From CAWARU01 sp963805795 (GTDB lineage Bacteria; Pseudomonadota; Gammaproteobacteria; UBA6186; Azoamicaceae), in the NCBI GenBank assembly GCA_963805795.1, contig CAWDVG010000003.1:67929-131928 (forward strand): a stretch of 64,000 nucleotides of DNA, given 5' to 3'. Shown here piece after piece: positions 62,001 to 64,000 of the stretch; the stretch's first letter is position 1; the number at the start of each line of letters is the position of its first letter. The notes below the pieces were generated by a model that saw nothing but the letters and a program-made list of their open reading frames with translations, did no database searches and had not been told where the DNA came from. The position numbers were made by a program, and so were the translations under genes.

Positions 62001-63805
62001 TAGCTGAAGATTATAAACGCATATTTGATAGCTTGCACAAGGAACAAGTAGTTTGTGATCATATCCTCCATTTAGGTTTGGTAACGGCTGAGGAAGCTAA
62101 TCATGAAGTAATGCAAGAGAGCATTGAGAGCTATCAACGTTTGGGTTTTTATAGTGTGCTTTACACTGTACAAGCGGTAACGAAGAGCCAGCCCGGTCAT
62201 CGATTATTATGTACCATTATTGGTAATGGCCTTTATTCAGTTACAGGAAAAGAATGGCTGTGTCCAGAAAAAGCAACAGTACAAGGTTTAGTGAAATGTA
62301 TTCCCATAGAATATTCTTACATTAACTGCCATTGTATCGATATTGAGTTGATAGAACGAGATTTAGAAGCCTTATCATCGATAATTTTATCAAGAAGTTT
62401 GTCTGATGTTGGTACAAGCACCATCCTAGCTTGTCGAAATACGGATTGCTTTGAAATGGAATCCAAACCGATTCATCTATCTGAAGTGGAGGGTCTTCCG
62501 AAGCGTCTTAAGGTAAATGGAACATATTTAATTACCGGTGGATTGGGTGGCATTGGTTTAGTATTGGCGGAATATTTGGCTAAAGCCTGTCAAGCGACTC
62601 TTATATTAACTGGACGCACTGCGCTACCAGTCCGTGCTGAATGGGATGCCTATCTTTCGAATAGTACATCAGATTCTTCCGTGGTTGAAAAGCTACGTAC
62701 GTTGATGCAATTGGAGCATAAAGGAAGCACCGTGTATCCAATGTTGGCAGATGTTAGCAGTCTTGAAGATATGCAAGGTGTCAGCAGTTGGATAGAAGAA
62801 CAAATAGGTGAGATCGATGGCGTGATCCATTGTGCTGGTGTTGCAGGTGGGCAATTTATTTTGCATAAGGACCGTAGTTATTCGGATAGGATTTTCGAGC
62901 CCAAATTACAAGGGACATTGAATATATATAAGCTTTTTGGTAATCAAGAAAATTGCTTTATTGTATTGGCTTCTTCAATTATGTCAATTAAAAGTATGAT
63001 GGGCCAATGTGATTATGGGGGTGCGAATGCATTTTTAGATGCCTTCGGTTCCTATTGTACTCAGGTTAACCCCAAATCTTCAGTTCTAGTAATTAACTGG
63101 GATGGCTGGCAGGAGGTTGGTGCTGCAGAACGAGGCCAAGTTCAGAAATTGAAAGAACGCTTGGCATTACAAGATCTGCATTTGCAGTCGGTCAAGTCAC
63201 CTCTTTTTACCCAAGAAATCATTAGAAAGGATTTAAAATATCGGTACTTGTTTTCACGAGTGTCAGCGACGGATGATTGGTTTTTACGGGAACACAAGCT
63301 GGGCGGGGTCTCTACTTTACCAGGGACATTTTATGTTGAGTTAATGGCTGCTGCTGGACAACTCATATGTCCGACTGATTCAGTATTTATAACCGAGTTA
63401 AAATTTGTGAGTCCTTTGAGGGTTAGTGAAGACAACACAAAGGAAATATTGACTGTATTAACGGAACAAGAAGAAGGTATTGCTATCTCTGTTATCAGTT
63501 ACTCTAGGGAAGATGGAAGTCATCAGGGCTGGCATGAACATGCACGAGGTAGATTATCACTGGCCCCCATGCATACCCCTGAAGTGAGTAATGAACTAAA
63601 AGCGATAAAAGAAAAATGCCAGGATGATCCAACATATTTTGATATTCTGAATGGGTTGATCAACGGCAACATTCATGAGCCAGGAAAAGTGGTGCAATGG
63701 GGATCGCATTGGAACTGCTTAGAAAGTATCGCGACTGGAGAAGATTGTGGTATGACCCCATCTTTCTTTGTCCAAAGAATGTTGTGCAGAGCGAACTTCT
63801 TCTAA
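59060..63805 (+). CDS. Type I PKS: KS - AT - KR - DH (reading frame broken in DH)
   Basis: GTG start with GCGAGAG upstream. KS (about 8-430; TACSSS, CHGTGTAIGDP, NIGHPE), AT with GHSLGEY (S630) and HAFHS (malonyl-type), KR with TGGLGGIG (about 1158) and DYGGAN, DH with HKLGGVSTLP (about 1412). It shares the KS-AT-KR-DH order of the first module of the 46227 protein and is closely related to both its modules. The frame stops at 63805, after GEDCGM, in the middle of DH. Homologous DH sequence continues in other frames to the window edge, so the stop is a frameshift, not a natural end. It begins a new transcription unit after the minus-strand OTU-MATE gene. Confidence 0.88.
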   Translation: MSDDTSNLEIAIIGMSCRFPSCKNIAEYWHNLANAKHCLTPLTKQELIEQGVDIELIQNTDYVKLYPPIEDYEKFDEKFWGYTPNEAMKASFEHRIILELAWEAFENAGYNIFKQGDASVGAFIGSGSSYRHYKYNENGIKKNMSWSSVDVDNEYLATRLAYQLNLTGPALNIQTACSSSLVAVHSACQSLLSGECAMAIAGGIKIEPYPKKGYLYKKGLFHSSDGFTRTFDKKGDGTFFTSGAGLLVLKRLEDAIRDADHIEAVIKGSAINNDGSRKVGFTAPSELGQTNVISDAINMSGIKADDITYVECHGTGTAIGDPIELSALTRAFAKESNFQKKQYCAIGSVKTNIGHPESASGIAGLIKTILLLKNKTLVPSLHFSEANPQIDFENSPFYVNTETRPWTVENNSNRIAGVSSFGVGGTNAHVIVKEAPKLAPSSVSHKQNHIICLSAQSSWSLTKMREQLQIYLEQAPRVPLADLAYTLQTGRVSFSHKLFVVASSREEILAGLGEDAGDVRFWTGANETRERSILFMFSGQGTQYVEMGKVLYERQAVFRAAIDECSEILQGFAGYDLREILYPTQEKLETTKEQLDNTRYTQPALFAVEYALYRLWQSVGITPTALIGHSLGEYVAACVSGIFSLKDALKLVEARGRLIAELPLGSMLAVGQAYDLLAGTLPSDVSLAAINTENSCVLSGPRESIAALEAKFKQQELFCRILQTSHAFHSSMMLPMLNAFEKILKEVRFNEPTIPIISNVSGNWMTREEAQSASYWLKHICEPVYFSRGLGELLKGYSGILLEVGPGETLYGLAMQHPERQEEKHAVVRSLPRGKDNTCAERYFYQALGELWLQGHEVDFKLLYDKEERRHKLPLPTYSFERRRHWVEPEVMTKKIEEDSSRYQRQPLDNWFYAPSWKRLPMLPLVSDIKGKHILVFGDRNGLAQALTNRLRQENEVYSVSEGTQFNYNASEKAFQIRFDIAEDYKRIFDSLHKEQVVCDHILHLGLVTAEEANHEVMQESIESYQRLGFYSVLYTVQAVTKSQPGHRLLCTIIGNGLYSVTGKEWLCPEKATVQGLVKCIPIEYSYINCHCIDIELIERDLEALSSIILSRSLSDVGTSTILACRNTDCFEMESKPIHLSEVEGLPKRLKVNGTYLITGGLGGIGLVLAEYLAKACQATLILTGRTALPVRAEWDAYLSNSTSDSSVVEKLRTLMQLEHKGSTVYPMLADVSSLEDMQGVSSWIEEQIGEIDGVIHCAGVAGGQFILHKDRSYSDRIFEPKLQGTLNIYKLFGNQENCFIVLASSIMSIKSMMGQCDYGGANAFLDAFGSYCTQVNPKSSVLVINWDGWQEVGAAERGQVQKLKERLALQDLHLQSVKSPLFTQEIIRKDLKYRYLFSRVSATDDWFLREHKLGGVSTLPGTFYVELMAAAGQLICPTDSVFITELKFVSPLRVSEDNTKEILTVLTEQEEGIAISVISYSREDGSHQGWHEHARGRLSLAPMHTPEVSNELKAIKEKCQDDPTYFDILNGLINGNIHEPGKVVQWGSHWNCLESIATGEDCGMTPSFFVQRMLCRANFF

Positions 63806-64000
63806 ATTGCATGCGGGGCTGTTGGATATTGCGACGAGCTTTCCTTGCAGCTAACCATATTACAGAAGGAGTCTATTTACCTTCTGCCTACGCAGGTGTG
63901 TTTATTTATGGCGACTTGCCCAATGCGATTACCTGTTATGCGGAGCGACTGAGCAGCAAGATTCAACAACTATTAGTTATAAACTACTGATTACAGACAG
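63739..64000 (+). pseudogene. Frameshifted continuation of the DH domain (open at 3' edge)
   Basis: Compared with DH of the 46227 protein (LHPALLDIATS, NYLPSSYHG), homologous text appears in sequence in three frames: LHAGLLDIATS (frame starting near 63759), GVYLPSAYAGVF (near 63847) and TEQQDSTTISYKLLITD (near 63948). This needs about three single-base indels: +1 near the C4 run at 63756-63759, +1 near 63840-63850, and -1 near 63943-63950. They fall around the catalytic Asp region. The cause is either a decaying module or local sequence error. Confidence 0.7.

Noticed and set aside
1..64000. CRISPR arrays, rRNA, tRNA, insertion sequences with transposases, integrases
   Set aside because: Looked for by eye on both strands; no regularly spaced repeats, no recognisable RNA genes, and no transposase or integrase ORFs.

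Overview
This is an AT-rich bacterial window that is almost entirely one large hybrid polyketide/non-ribosomal peptide (PKS/NRPS) biosynthetic locus, running off both edges. Shine-Dalgarno sites, tightly overlapping operons and the protein families are bacterial. The organism is probably a eukaryote-associated gammaproteobacterium of the Legionellales type. That is an inference, resting on low GC, OTU-type deubiquitinase-like proteins, and two MATE-family membrane proteins that end in a eukaryotic-style CaaX prenylation box.

Layout. 1-4367: the end of a PKS (carrier protein) and a KS-(decayed AT)-C-methyltransferase-ACP PKS. 4514-6385: MATE protein ending in CIIM. 6605-7573: an uncharacterised protein and a GIY-YIG-like protein behind a near-consensus promoter. 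7692-18595 (one operon): C-A-PCP NRPS with a Cys-type code, AT-less KS-KR-ACP PKS, SDR, AurF-like diiron oxygenase, DUF2306 membrane protein and MFS exporter, with a 129-bp hairpin element between PKS and SDR. 18766-21213 (minus): methyltransferase-GNAT-ACP starter-loading protein of the SxtA/AprA/GphF type. 21529-28135: two tandemly duplicated UvrA-like ATPases, then an OTU protein with nuclear-localisation-like motifs and a probable frameshift. 28249-56306 (one 28-kb operon): type II thioesterase, dimodular NRPS (Val, Gly), an NRPS/PKS giant carrying a Cy-A-oxidase thiazole module, and a bimodular PKS. 56320-58779 (minus): OTU domain fused to a second MATE protein, ending in CCIIM. 59060-64000: KS-AT-KR-DH PKS whose DH region carries several frameshifts.

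How the genes could work together (inference). The GNAT protein supplies a short, possibly branched, starter acyl unit. PKS and NRPS modules then add C-methylated and reduced ketide units, Cys, Val, Gly, a Thr-like residue and an oxidised Cys (thiazole). Some modules have dead or missing ATs and would need acylation in trans. The diiron oxygenase and SDR tailor the product, the type II thioesterase edits it and the MFS protein exports it. UvrA-like proteins accompany DNA-binding natural products (DrrC, Ecm16 and TioU are the known precedents), so the duplicated pair suggests a DNA-targeting product. The locus also holds two OTU proteins and two CaaX-terminated MATE proteins, which suggests that part of its output acts inside, or is routed through, a eukaryotic host cell. 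No terminal thioesterase, phosphopantetheinyl transferase or regulator is visible here.
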